Position numbers and translations under genes: made by a program. Source: Modestobacter altitudinis (lineage in GTDB: Bacteria; Actinomycetota; Actinomycetes; Mycobacteriales; Geodermatophilaceae). Taken from it: a stretch of 64,000 bases of DNA. Location: positions 1 to 64,000 of the forward strand of contig NZ_SJEW01000019.1 of assembly GCF_005930475.1 (NCBI RefSeq), given 5' to 3'. The notes beneath the pieces are model-generated. The model was not told the origin of the DNA, ran no database searches, and saw only the letters and a list, made by a program, of their open reading frames with translations. Shown one piece after another: positions 1 to 9,816 of this stretch (position 1 is the stretch's first letter; each line of letters begins with the position of its first letter).

Positions 1-1200
1 GGTGGGGACGGGGGCGGAGGTGGCGATGCCGATGCTGACGGTCAGCGGCAGCCGCGTGCCGGCCACTTCGAACGGCTCGTCGAAGACCGACCGGAACCGC
101 CGGGCCAGCGCCTCGCCGCCCGAGGCGTCGCAGTCCCGGGCGACCACGACGAACTCGTCGCCGCCCAACCGACCGACCACGTCGGTGGGGCGGGTGCGGT
201 GCGAGAGCCGGGCGGCCAGCTCGCGCAGCAGCAGGTCGCCGGCGGCGTGCCCGAGGGAGTCGTTGACCTGCTTGAAGCCGTCCACGTCCATGTACAGCAC
301 GGTCACCCGGCCGCCCTCGTCGTCGGCCAGGGCGCCGGCGATCGCCTCGTCCAGGGCCGCGCGGTTCGGCAGCGCGGTGAGGTGGTCGTGCCGGGCCTGC
401 CAGGCCGCCCGCTGCTCGGCGGTCACCCGGTCGGTGATGTCGGTGTGGGTGACGACGACGCGCGGCCCGCCGTCGACCGGGAAGACCTGCAGGTGCCACC
501 ACGTCGTCTCGCGGGCCCGGTCGCCGGCCGGCGTCGCGGCGTAGTCGAGGGAGAACGACGGTGCCCGCCCGGCGAGCACCGACTCCAGGCCCTCGACGGT
601 CGCCCGGAACCACGGGTCGCCGTTGGCGGCGGCCGCCCGGCAGGCCTCGAGGTAGTTGGCGCCGGCCCGGCTGGCAACCGGCCGCCCGGCGACCGCCGTG
701 CCCGCCGCCCACGCCGCGTTGGTGGTGAGGATCGTGCCGTCGCCGTCGAGGATGGCGGTGCGCGCGGGCAGCGCGTTGAGCACCGCGCGGATGAGCGAGG
801 ACTCCGCGGCTCGTGCCTCGTCCAGCGCGCGGCGCTCGTGCACGTCCCGGAAGAAGACGACGAGGTCGCCGAGCACCGGGTACGTGCGGACCTCGAACCA
901 CCGGTCCAGGAAGTCGTAGAAGAACTCCAGGTGCTGGGTCTCCCGGGTGGACCGGGCCGTCGCCATGGACTGCTGCAGCGGACCCCCGGGCAGGTCGGGG
1001 AAGGCCGCCCAGATCCACCGGCCGACGAGCTCGGTGGCCGGCCGCTCGAGCAGCCGCTCGGCGGCGGCGTTGACCCAGGTGAACCGGTCCTCGCCGTCGA
1101 GGACGTAGACCGCCTCGCTGATCGACCCGAGCGCGTCGGCCACCCGCGCACGCCACGCCCCGTCCACCACCCGGGGTGGCCGGTCGTCGGGCTCGGTCAT
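1..1200 (-). CDS. PAS-PAS-GGDEF diguanylate cyclase (3' end outside window)
   Basis: The first 400 codons are in the window; the stop lies beyond the left edge. Two PAS-like sensor segments (about residues 15-130 and 135-260) are followed by a GGDEF domain. The active-site GGDEF is intact at residues 346-350, and an RxxD inhibitory site (R337-P-T-D340) sits five residues before it, so product inhibition by c-di-GMP is expected. No transmembrane segment is seen, so it is probably cytosolic and reads a bound ligand or redox signal. Family knowledge: GGDEF proteins make c-di-GMP from two GTP. Start chosen at the ATG at 1198-1200, just before the divergent MauE gene. An EAL domain could follow past the edge. 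Confidence 0.88.
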   Translation of the reverse strand, partial: MTEPDDRPPRVVDGAWRARVADALGSISEAVYVLDGEDRFTWVNAAAERLLERPATELVGRWIWAAFPDLPGGPLQQSMATARSTRETQHLEFFYDFLDRWFEVRTYPVLGDLVVFFRDVHERRALDEARAAESSLIRAVLNALPARTAILDGDGTILTTNAAWAAGTAVAGRPVASRAGANYLEACRAAAANGDPWFRATVEGLESVLAGRAPSFSLDYAATPAGDRARETTWWHLQVFPVDGGPRVVVTHTDITDRVTAEQRAAWQARHDHLTALPNRAALDEAIAGALADDEGGRVTVLYMDVDGFKQVNDSLGHAAGDLLLRELAARLSHRTRPTDVVGRLGGDEFVVVARDCDASGGEALARRFRSVFDEPFEVAGTRLPLTVSIGIATSAPVPT

Positions 1201-1346
1201 CGGCCTCCGCCCTCAGCCGTGCAGGAGTCCGCGAACGGTACCGCCCGGCAACCAGGTCTGCGGGGGACCGGCGCATCCTGGCGGTTCGCAGCCAGTTCCC
1301 AGGCAGCGCCCGGGAACGTGCCGGTTCGAGCGACGACTGTGCCACC

Positions 1347-1823
1347 GTGGGCACCCTCGGACCCTGGGCGGCGACGGCCGCACGGCTGCTGCTCGGAGGG
1401 GTCCTGGTCGTCGCCGGGGCGCTGAAGATGCCCGACCCAGCCGCCGCGGAACGCGCCGTCCGGGCCTACCGGCTGCTGCCCGAGGCGCTGGTCGGACCGG
1501 TGGCCTCCGGACTGCCGGTCGTGGAGATCGCCGTCGGCCTCGCCCTGCTGGCCGGGGTGTGCGTGCGGGGCGCCGCGCTCGCCTCGGCGGTGCTGATGGC
1601 CGTCTTCGTCGGGGCGGTCGGCTCGGCGTGGGCCCGCGGGCTGCAGATCGACTGCGGCTGCTTCGGTGGCGGCGGGCAGGTCGCCGCCGGGCAGACCGCG
1701 TACCCCGGCGAGGTGGCCCGCGACCTCGGGCTGCTCCTCGTCTCCCTCGCGCTGGCCCGGTGGCCGGCGTCCCGGTGGGCCCTCGGTGGCCGTGCAGGGA
1801 CGGAGCTCGCAGATGTCCGGTGA
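1347..1823 (+). CDS. MauE/DoxX-family redox membrane protein
   Basis: A 158-residue integral membrane protein with about four hydrophobic helices and a cysteine motif (DCGCFGG, about residue 101) between helices, as in the MauE family that helps form disulfides or pass electrons across the membrane. Start taken as the GTG at 1347, which puts the first helix right at the N-terminus; longer upstream reading frame is low-complexity and overlaps the divergent gene's start. Its end overlaps the next gene, a DsbA-like thioredoxin-fold protein, by 11 bp, so the two are almost certainly co-translated and act as a redox pair. The substrate is unknown. Confidence 0.85.
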   Translation: MGTLGPWAATAARLLLGGVLVVAGALKMPDPAAAERAVRAYRLLPEALVGPVASGLPVVEIAVGLALLAGVCVRGAALASAVLMAVFVGAVGSAWARGLQIDCGCFGGGGQVAAGQTAYPGEVARDLGLLLVSLALARWPASRWALGGRAGTELADVR

Positions 1824-2571
1824 GGCCAAGCGTGCGGCGGCCCGGCAGCGGATCGCCGCCGAGCGGGCCGCGGAGGCGGCCGCAGCGGCCGCCGCCGCGC
1901 GCCGTCGGCGCACCGTGCTCGGTGGGGTGGTGGCCGCGGTCGTGCTGGTCGTCGTCCTGGTGGCCGTGGTCGTCGTACAGACGATGCGGACGTCGACGTC
2001 GGCCGACGCGGCAGCGCCGGCCAACACCAGCGGCAACGGCTACGTCGTCACCGTCGGTCAGGCCGACGCCCCCGTGATCCTGGACGTCTACGAGGACTTC
2101 CAGTGCCCGAACTGCAAGGCGCTCGAGGACTCCACCGGCAGCACCATCGACGACCTGGTGACCGCGGGCACCGTCCAGGTGCGCTACCACGGCATGGCGT
2201 TCCTGGACACCGACGCGAACGACGACTACTCGACCCGGGCGCTCAACGCCGCCGCGGTCGTCGCCGACACGGCCGGCACCGAGGCCTACGAGCGCTTCCA
2301 CGACCTGCTCTTCGCCCACCAGCCGGCCGAGGGCGGGAGCGGGCTGACCGACGACCAGCTGGTCGGCTACGCCGAGCAGGCCGGCGCCACCGGCGCGGGC
2401 GTCGCGGCGGACGTCCGGGACCTGGTCTTCGCCGACTGGGTCGAGGGCGCCGAGGACCAGGCCAGCAAGGACGGCGTCACCGGCACCCCGACGGTCCTCG
2501 TGGACGGCGAGGAGCTCACCGACCTGTCCCCGGCCGGCCTGACCGCCGCCGTCGCCGCCGCGCAGCAGTGA
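1813..2571 (+). CDS. Membrane-anchored DsbA-like thioredoxin-fold protein
   Basis: 252 residues. A basic Ala-rich cytosolic N-terminus is followed by one transmembrane helix (about residues 34-57) and an extracytoplasmic thioredoxin-4 (DsbA-like) domain with the active site C98-P-N-C101. A cis-proline region (TGTPTVLVDG) lies near the C-terminus as expected. The protein probably oxidises or reduces exported proteins in the cell envelope, with the overlapping MauE-like protein as its membrane electron partner (family inference). The ATG at 1813 lies inside the end of the MauE gene. Confidence 0.9.
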   Translation: MSGEAKRAAARQRIAAERAAEAAAAAAAARRRRTVLGGVVAAVVLVVVLVAVVVVQTMRTSTSADAAAPANTSGNGYVVTVGQADAPVILDVYEDFQCPNCKALEDSTGSTIDDLVTAGTVQVRYHGMAFLDTDANDDYSTRALNAAAVVADTAGTEAYERFHDLLFAHQPAEGGSGLTDDQLVGYAEQAGATGAGVAADVRDLVFADWVEGAEDQASKDGVTGTPTVLVDGEELTDLSPAGLTAAVAAAQQ

Positions 2572-2603
2572 GGGCGGGCGGCGGGGTGGAGGAGGATGGC
2601 GGC

Positions 2604-2948
2604 ATGCCGACCTCCACCCTGGCCCGCGTGCAGACCCGCTTGTCGTCGGCCGTGGCCGCCGCCGTCGGGCTGGCCGCCGGCTTCGGCGTGGCCCAGGGCA
2701 CCGGCGTCCGCGCGCTGGGCGGGCTCGTCTTCGCCGCGGGCGGGCTGGCCGCCGGGTGGCTCTGGTACCGCCGTCGGGGCCTGGCCGTGGCCGTGGCACT
2801 CGGGGCTGCCTACGTCGCGGCGTTCGTCCTCGCGCACGTGCTGGCGCTGGGCGTGGGCTGGCCGGCCTGGCTCGCCGTCGGGGTGGTCACCGCCGCCGTC
2901 GCGGCGCTCGCCTGGGCGGTCGCGGACCGGCCCGCGCCGTCGGTCTGA
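2604..2948 (+). CDS. Small four-helix membrane protein, unknown function
   Basis: 114 residues that are almost all Ala, Gly, Val and Leu, with about four hydrophobic helices and a short basic hinge (WYRRR) near the middle. An AGGAGG-like site lies about 8 bases before the ATG. It starts 32 bases after the DsbA-like gene and may belong to the same transcript. I do not recognise a family with a known role. Confidence 0.7.
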   Translation: MPTSTLARVQTRLSSAVAAAVGLAAGFGVAQGTGVRALGGLVFAAGGLAAGWLWYRRRGLAVAVALGAAYVAAFVLAHVLALGVGWPAWLAVGVVTAAVAALAWAVADRPAPSV

Positions 2949-3092
2949 GTGGGGGACCGGTCACAACCGGTCCGAGGAGGAGCCGACGTCCCGTACTCTG
3001 GGTGGGAAGGTCTCGGCCCGCACGGTCGTTGACCCAGTGTCGCGCGCCGCAGCGCGCAGACCCCCACGCGATCTCCTGAGGTGCCTCTCCGC

Positions 3093-4982
<1,890 letters not shown>

Positions 4983-5000
4983 CGCCCAGCGCAGGCTGAT

Positions 5001-5036
5001 CGAACGCCGTCGTCCCCCCAGGGACGGCGGCGTTCG
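5001..5036 (+). terminator. Hairpin terminator after typA
   Basis: A 16-bp stem (5001-5016 with 5021-5036, one G-U pair) around a four-base loop, starting 19 bases after the typA stop. No T-run follows, as is common for terminators in high-GC actinomycetes. Confidence 0.7.
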
Positions 5037-5264
5037 ACGTTCCCGGGGTGTCCTCGCGGCGGCGCGCGGGCCGCACCTGACGAGCCCGGTGGTGCGCGTG
5101 TGGCGACAGTCGCCGGATGACCACGTCCGGTGAGGACAGGCCGCGCCTGCCGGACACCCCCGTCGGCGTCCCTCGTGGCGCGCCGGGGCGCCGCGGTCCC
5201 GGTCGTACGTTCCGGTCGGGAGAGGTGTCCGCGGCTGGGGGGCCGCACGACACCTGGGGGATGA

Positions 5265-5774
5265 GTGCGAGAGGTGGTCGGGCAGCCGATGGCGGTCCAG
5301 CGGGCAGCGGGTTTCCGGAACGGCATCGACGTGCGGGTGCGGCTGCGCCGGGAGGGGACGGCGGGTGACGTCGCCGTCGACGGTGCCTGGTGGCCGCGCA
5401 GCCGGGACCTGGGGGCCGAGCTCCCCGAGCTGATCGCCGCGCTGTCCATGCTCGACGTCAAGGTCGAGCGGTTCACCTACCCGGTCGAGGCCTGGGAGCA
5501 CCCGGTGCAGCGCAAGGTGACCGTCTCCGGGCGGACCGTGCGCACCGGAGCCTTCCGCAGCATGGACCCGCAGCTGGTCTCGCTCACCGTGGACGGCGAC
5601 CGGCGGCTCGACCTGCTCGTGGTGCCGCCGGAGGCCGACGCGCTGACCGGCGTGCGCGCGCTGCGGCTGGCCGGCCTGCGCGAGGACTCCGGCAGCCCGC
5701 AGCGGGTGCTCGCCGCGGCCGGCTCCCGTCCACGCCCCGAGGTCGTCCCCCTCCGCGGCGTCCGCGCCGGCTGA
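5265..5774 (+). CDS. DUF5994 family protein
   Basis: A soluble protein of 162-169 residues. The DGAWWPRSRDL segment and the later GGR/FRS/DLLVVPP-type strands match the actinobacterial DUF5994 family as I remember it; the function is unknown. Two starts are possible: GTG at 5265 or ATG at 5289, and the sequence does not settle it. The 3' end carries a tandem duplication across the stop codon, described separately. It is downstream of typA but separated by a terminator and about 230 bases. Confidence 0.75.
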   Translation: MREVVGQPMAVQRAAGFRNGIDVRVRLRREGTAGDVAVDGAWWPRSRDLGAELPELIAALSMLDVKVERFTYPVEAWEHPVQRKVTVSGRTVRTGAFRSMDPQLVSLTVDGDRRLDLLVVPPEADALTGVRALRLAGLREDSGSPQRVLAAAGSRPRPEVVPLRGVRAG

Positions 5775-5807
5775 GTCGTCCCCCTGCGCGGCGTCCGCGC
5801 CGGCTGA
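5742..5807 (+). repeat. 33-bp tandem duplication spanning a stop codon
   Basis: Two adjacent 33-bp copies (5742-5774 and 5775-5807) differ at one base. Each encodes VVPLRGVRAG-stop in the DUF5994 frame, so the duplicated copy is untranslated unless the first TGA is read through. Confidence 0.9.
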
Positions 5808-5817
5808 GTCCTCCCGC

Positions 5818-6387
5818 CTAGGTCGCGAACCGGGCCAGCGGTCCGGTCAGCCAGGAGTGCGCCGCCCGCCGGCTGGGGAGGCGGACGACGGTCAGCTCGG
5901 GTCGCTGGGTGTGCAGCTCCAGCACACGTGGACCCGTCCGCGAGTGCGTACGCCAGGCCCACCGGACGATGTGCTCCGGGTCGGTGAGGACGGTGCGCAG
6001 CGGTGGCTCGACGTTGCCGTGCCAGAGCCGCTCGCGGAGGAGTCGCCGGCGGAGCGTCCGACGGACGACCTGGCTCATCACCCGCGCCCGCGGGAGGTCC
6101 AGCCAGACCACCAGGTCGGCTCGCTCGGCGAGCAGGGGTCGCACCGGCGGGTACTGCCACTCGGTGACCCAGCAGGGGCCGGCCGCGAACCGGCGGACGT
6201 CCTGCTCGAACGTCGGCCGAGGCGCCCAGTCGACGCCGTGGAAGAGCGCGTCGATCTCGACGTGCGGCAGCCCCAGCACGTCGGCGACGCGAGCGGCGAG
6301 GGTCGTCTTGCCGGCGCCGGAGGTACCGGCGACCAGCACACGCGACGGACGGTGGGTGAGCGGGTCGCCCGGTCCCAGCAGCGGCAC
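5818..6387 (-). CDS. Small P-loop kinase (adenylate-kinase-like)
   Basis: 189 residues beginning at GTG 6387. A Walker A motif (GTSGAGKTT) lies near the N-terminus after the strand VLVA, followed by the FlaR/topology-modulation type pattern in which an acidic D-A-L-F segment and a conserved tryptophan bind the substrate, and a basic lid (RRTLRRRLLRERLW). Such proteins are annotated as adenylate-kinase-like or 'topology modulation' NTPases; the true phosphate acceptor is not known. The longer reading frame upstream of GTG 6387 runs into the oppositely oriented SDR gene and is not credible. It faces away from the SDR gene across a 99-base gap. Confidence 0.8.
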   Translation of the reverse strand: MPLLGPGDPLTHRPSRVLVAGTSGAGKTTLAARVADVLGLPHVEIDALFHGVDWAPRPTFEQDVRRFAAGPCWVTEWQYPPVRPLLAERADLVVWLDLPRARVMSQVVRRTLRRRLLRERLWHGNVEPPLRTVLTDPEHIVRWAWRTHSRTGPRVLELHTQRPELTVVRLPSRRAAHSWLTGPLARFAT

Positions 6388-6486
6388 CCGGTCACGGTAG
6401 CCAGCAGACCTCCGCGATCGACACCGCCGGGTACGCCGGGAGCGAACCGGGTGGACGGGGACGGGCGGCTGCGCTGAGGTCGGCCC

Positions 6487-7464
6487 ATGCGACTCCTCGT
6501 CCTCGGCGGCACGCACTTCCTCGGCCGGCACGTGGTCACCGCCGGTCTCGAGCGCGGACACGAGGTCGCCACCTTCACCCGCGGGGTGTCCGGCGCCCCG
6601 CCGGACGGGGTCCGCGCCCTGCACGGGGACCGCGACGACCCGGCCGCGCTGCCCGCCGCTCTCGAGGGCTGGGCGCCTGAGATCGTCGTCGACACCTCCT
6701 GCCAGACCCGCACCGCAGCGGAGAACGCCGCGGCTGCGCTGTCCGGCGTCGCCGGCTACGCGTTCGTCAGCAGCCTCAACGCCTACCAGAACTGGCCGCC
6801 CGGGCCGATCGGCAGCGAGGACGAGGAGCCGACCTGGCAGACCGACGACCGCGGGTACGGGCAGGACAAGGCGCACGCCGAGCGGGTGCTGGGCGCGGCG
6901 CTGGGGGAGCGGTTCCTCACCGCGCGGGCCGGGCTGATCGTCGGCCCGTTCGACCCGCTGTACCGGCTCGGCTGGTGGCTGGACCGGATCGCCGCCGGTG
7001 GCCGGGTCGTCGTCCCGGCGAACACCGCCCAGCCGATCGCACTGGTCGACGCCCGGGACCTGGCCGGCTGGCTGGTCGAGGCGGCCGAGCGTGGGCTCGC
7101 CGGCCCGGTCAACACCACCGGGCCCACCGGGATGACGACGCTCGGCGGGTTGCTGGACACCTGCCGCGAGGTGACCGGCAGCGACGCGGAGTGGGTGCCC
7201 GTCCCCGACGCCGACCTGCTGGCCGTCGGCGTCGAGGAGTGGGTGCACCTGCCGCTGTGGCTGGCGCCGGAGACGGCTCGCACCGCCTGGGACGTCGACA
7301 CCAGCCGCGCCCGGGAGCTCGGTCTGCCCTCCCGGCCGGTGCGGGACTCGGTGGCCGACACCTGGGCCTGGATGCGGACCGCCGACCGACCGGAGCCCCC
7401 GGCCGGTCGCGAGCTGCCCGGCCTGCCCCCGGAGCTGGAGGCAGGGCTGCTCGCGGACCGCTGA
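6487..7464 (+). CDS. NAD-dependent epimerase/dehydratase-like SDR protein
   Basis: 325 residues. The N-terminus has an atypical Rossmann motif (GGTHFLGRH) and continues through an extended-SDR fold (VDTSCQT, YAFVSSLNAY, YGQDKAHAE with a Tyr-x-x-x-Lys active-site arrangement). This is the group of actinobacterial SDR proteins annotated as NAD-epimerases or isoflavone-reductase-like; substrate unknown. Its stop and the stop of the convergent methyltransferase gene abut in the hexamer TGATCA (7462-7467), so the two genes share no spacer. Confidence 0.88.
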   Translation: MRLLVLGGTHFLGRHVVTAGLERGHEVATFTRGVSGAPPDGVRALHGDRDDPAALPAALEGWAPEIVVDTSCQTRTAAENAAAALSGVAGYAFVSSLNAYQNWPPGPIGSEDEEPTWQTDDRGYGQDKAHAERVLGAALGERFLTARAGLIVGPFDPLYRLGWWLDRIAAGGRVVVPANTAQPIALVDARDLAGWLVEAAERGLAGPVNTTGPTGMTTLGGLLDTCREVTGSDAEWVPVPDADLLAVGVEEWVHLPLWLAPETARTAWDVDTSRARELGLPSRPVRDSVADTWAWMRTADRPEPPAGRELPGLPPELEAGLLADR

Positions 7465-8103
7465 TCAGCCGCGCCGGCGGGCCCGCACGATCTCGTCGGC
7501 ATGGTGGTGACCGGCGTCCTCGCCCGGCCGCGGCCGCTGGGCGGCCACCAGCACCTCCCACTCCCCGGGGTCGAGGTCGGCGGCCACCTCGGCGGCGGTG
7601 GCGAACCGCTCCGCGCCCCACAACGCGGCGCGCTCCTCGTCGTACGGGTGGCCGACCCACAGCAGCGTCCCGCCCGGCGCGACCGCGGCCGCGAGGCGGG
7701 GCACCAGGGCGTGCCGCTGGTCGGCGGTCGGGTGCAGGAAGTGGGCGGTGACCAGGTCGTACGCCGCGACCGGCGGCTGCCAGCTGTGGATGTCCCCGCG
7801 GACCCACGTCACCCGGTCGGTGACCCCGGCCGCGGCCGCGTGCTCCGCGGCGCGGGTCAGCGCGACCTCCGACCAGTCCAGGCCGGTGACCTGCCAGCCC
7901 TGGCCGGCCAGCCACAGCGCGTCGCCGCCCTCGCCGCAGCCGACGTCCAGCGCGCGGCCCGGGGCGAGCCCGGTGGCCTCGGCGGCCAGCGGGGGGTTGA
8001 CCCGTCCGCTCCACAGCGCCGGGGCGTCGCGGTAGCGATCCTCCCAGGAGGCGTGGTCGTGGCCGGTCGACGCCGGCTCGTGCTCGTGCTGGTGTTCGTG
8101 CAC
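7465..8103 (-). CDS. Class I SAM-dependent methyltransferase with His-rich ends
   Basis: 212 residues. Motif I (DVGCGEG, residues 53-59) and the later GGTLLWVGHP strand mark a class I methyltransferase. The N-terminus alternates His and acidic residues (MHEHQHEHEP, then GHDH) and the C-terminus has GHHHADE, which could bind metal. The GTG start at 8103 is fixed by a strong GAGGAGG site eight bases upstream, inside the end of the flavoprotein gene; the two stop/start codons are nine bases apart, so they form an operon. TehB-like metalloid methylation would fit, but the substrate is not shown. Confidence 0.85.
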   Translation of the reverse strand: MHEHQHEHEPASTGHDHASWEDRYRDAPALWSGRVNPPLAAEATGLAPGRALDVGCGEGGDALWLAGQGWQVTGLDWSEVALTRAAEHAAAAGVTDRVTWVRGDIHSWQPPVAAYDLVTAHFLHPTADQRHALVPRLAAAVAPGGTLLWVGHPYDEERAALWGAERFATAAEVAADLDPGEWEVLVAAQRPRPGEDAGHHHADEIVRARRRG

Positions 8104-8112
8104 CGTTCCTCC

Positions 8113-9129
8113 TCAGATCCCGTGGCGCCGGTCGCCCAGCACCGTCTCGCACAACTCGCGTTCGCTGGCGGGCGAGAACGGCGCCCGCCGCTCCTGCACC
8201 GCCTGCCGGACGTCCTCGGACATCAGGTCCGCGTTGATCGCGGCACCGGCCTGCAGCCCGGCCGCCGCCGCGGTGACCACCTGCGCCATCAGGTCGGTGA
8301 CGTTGCCGGCCACCCACACGCCGGGGACGGCGGTCGCGCCCATCGGCCCGGAGGGGACCGCACTGCCGACCGCGTGCCCCATCGCCTCCACCGGCTCCAC
8401 CGGCAGGCCGAGGGACGCCAGCACCGCGGAGCGGGCGGTGAACCTGGGGGAGACCACCAGCGCGTCGAGCGGGACCACCCGGCCGGAGGCCAGCCGGACG
8501 CCGGTGAGCCGGTCGCCGGCGGACTCCACGGCGGTCACCTCGCCGGTCACGACCGCGATCCCACGGGCGGCCAGCTGCTCCCACTCGTCGTCGGTGGGCT
8601 CCGGGCCGGTGTGCAGGAAGAGGGTCACGTCCGCGGTCCACTGCCGCCAGAGCAGCGCCTTCAGCACGCCGGCCGGCCCGGTGGACAGGACGCCGACGGC
8701 GCGGTCGCGGACCTCCCAGCCGTGGCAGTACGGGCAGTGCAGGACGTCGGCGCCCCACCGTTCGCGGAGCCCCGGCAGGTCGGGGAGCTCGTCGACCAGT
8801 CCGGTGGTCACCAGCAGCCGCCGGCTCCGCACGTCCCGCCCGTCGGCCAGCCGGACGACGAACCCGCCGTCCTCCGCCCGGGCGGTGACGGCCTCGCCGG
8901 GAATGACCTGCCCGCCGTACCCCGCGACCTCCGCCCGGCCGGCGGCCAGCAGCTCGCCGGGCGGGGTGCCGTCCCGGCCCAGGTAGTTGTGCATCGCGTC
9001 GGCCGGGGCGTTCCGCGGCCGACCGCCGTCCACCACCAGCACCGACCGGCGGGCGCGGCCCAGCGCCAGCGCCCCGCTCAGGCCCGCGGCACCGCCGCCG
9101 ACCACCACCACGTCGTACCGCTCGTCCAT
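8113..9129 (-). CDS. Thioredoxin-reductase-like FAD/NAD(P) oxidoreductase
   Basis: 338 residues. FAD-binding GGGAAG (residues 11-16), a CPYC redox disulfide (C132, C135) followed by HGWEV, and a C-terminal FAD motif (GVWVAGNVTD) define a low-molecular-weight thioredoxin-reductase-like enzyme. The middle NADPH-binding glycine motif is weak (VLSTGPAGVLKA), so the electron donor may differ from NADPH-thioredoxin reductase. It heads an operon with the methyltransferase and is divergent from an XRE-cupin regulator, which probably controls it. Start ATG at 9127-9129 with GGAGC upstream. Confidence 0.88.
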   Translation of the reverse strand: MDERYDVVVVGGGAAGLSGALALGRARRSVLVVDGGRPRNAPADAMHNYLGRDGTPPGELLAAGRAEVAGYGGQVIPGEAVTARAEDGGFVVRLADGRDVRSRRLLVTTGLVDELPDLPGLRERWGADVLHCPYCHGWEVRDRAVGVLSTGPAGVLKALLWRQWTADVTLFLHTGPEPTDDEWEQLAARGIAVVTGEVTAVESAGDRLTGVRLASGRVVPLDALVVSPRFTARSAVLASLGLPVEPVEAMGHAVGSAVPSGPMGATAVPGVWVAGNVTDLMAQVVTAAAAGLQAGAAINADLMSEDVRQAVQERRAPFSPASERELCETVLGDRRHGI

Positions 9130-9192
9130 CGTCTGCTCCCCTCGTCGGCCGGGTGACCCGGCAGGGACGACGGTGCACCTGCGGCCCGCCAC

Positions 9193-9199
9193 TTGACAA
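9193..9199. promoter_or_regulatory. Shared -35 element of divergent promoters (predicted)
   Basis: TTGACAA reads as TTGACA on the plus strand and TTGTCA on the minus strand, in the 99-bp gap between the flavoprotein operon and the XRE-cupin gene. The -10 boxes are weak on both sides. A TTGC-7-GCAA inverted pair just downstream could be an operator for the XRE protein. Confidence 0.35.
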
Positions 9200-9228
9200 A
9201 CCTCGTTGCCGGAGCAGCAAATGGGTGC

Positions 9229-9810
9229 ATGGACGACGACCTGGACGGCGTGCTCGACGGGGTGGGGCCGCGGCTGCGCGTGCTGCGCCAGCAGCAGGGC
9301 GCGACGCTGGCCGAGCTCTCGGCCTCCACCGGCATCTCGGTGAGCACGCTGTCCCGGCTGGAGTCCGGGCAGCGCCGGCCCACCCTGGAGCTGCTGCTCC
9401 CGCTCGCCCGGGTCCACCAGGTGCCGCTGGACGAGCTGGTCGGGGCGCCGTCCGCGGCCGATCCGCGGGTCCACCCGCAGCCGGTCCAGCGCAACGGCAT
9501 GACCATGTGGCCGCTGACCCGCCGGCCGGGCGGGGTGCAGGCCTACCGCGCGCTGATCCCGCCGCAGGCACGGCGGGAGCCGGAGCAGCAGTCGCACGAG
9601 GGCTACGAGTGGATGTACGTGCTGTCCGGGCGGCTGCGGCTGCTGCTGGGGGAGCACGACCTCGTCCTCGGCCCCGGCGAGGTCGCCGAGTTCGACACCC
9701 ACACCCCGCACTGGTTCGGCAACGTCACCGACCAGCCGGTCGAGGTCCTGATGCTGTTCGGGCCGCAGGGCGAGCGCATGCACGTCCGCGCCCGCCCGAA
9801 GGGCGGCTGA
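9229..9810 (+). CDS. XRE-cupin transcriptional regulator
   Basis: 193 residues. An N-terminal XRE helix-turn-helix (about residues 14-68, ATLAELSASTGISVSTLSRL) is joined to a C-terminal cupin barrel (about 95-185; HEGYEWMYVLSGRLRLLLGE-type strand and the second cupin strand with HTPHWFGN). Such proteins sense a small ligand in the cupin and repress a neighbouring gene (family knowledge). It is divergent from the flavoprotein-methyltransferase operon, so that operon is the likely target. The ATG at 9229 is chosen; a TTG in frame at 9193 coincides with the putative -35 box and is unlikely. Confidence 0.9.
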   Translation: MDDDLDGVLDGVGPRLRVLRQQQGATLAELSASTGISVSTLSRLESGQRRPTLELLLPLARVHQVPLDELVGAPSAADPRVHPQPVQRNGMTMWPLTRRPGGVQAYRALIPPQARREPEQQSHEGYEWMYVLSGRLRLLLGEHDLVLGPGEVAEFDTHTPHWFGNVTDQPVEVLMLFGPQGERMHVRARPKGG

Positions 9811-9816
9811 GCGGGT

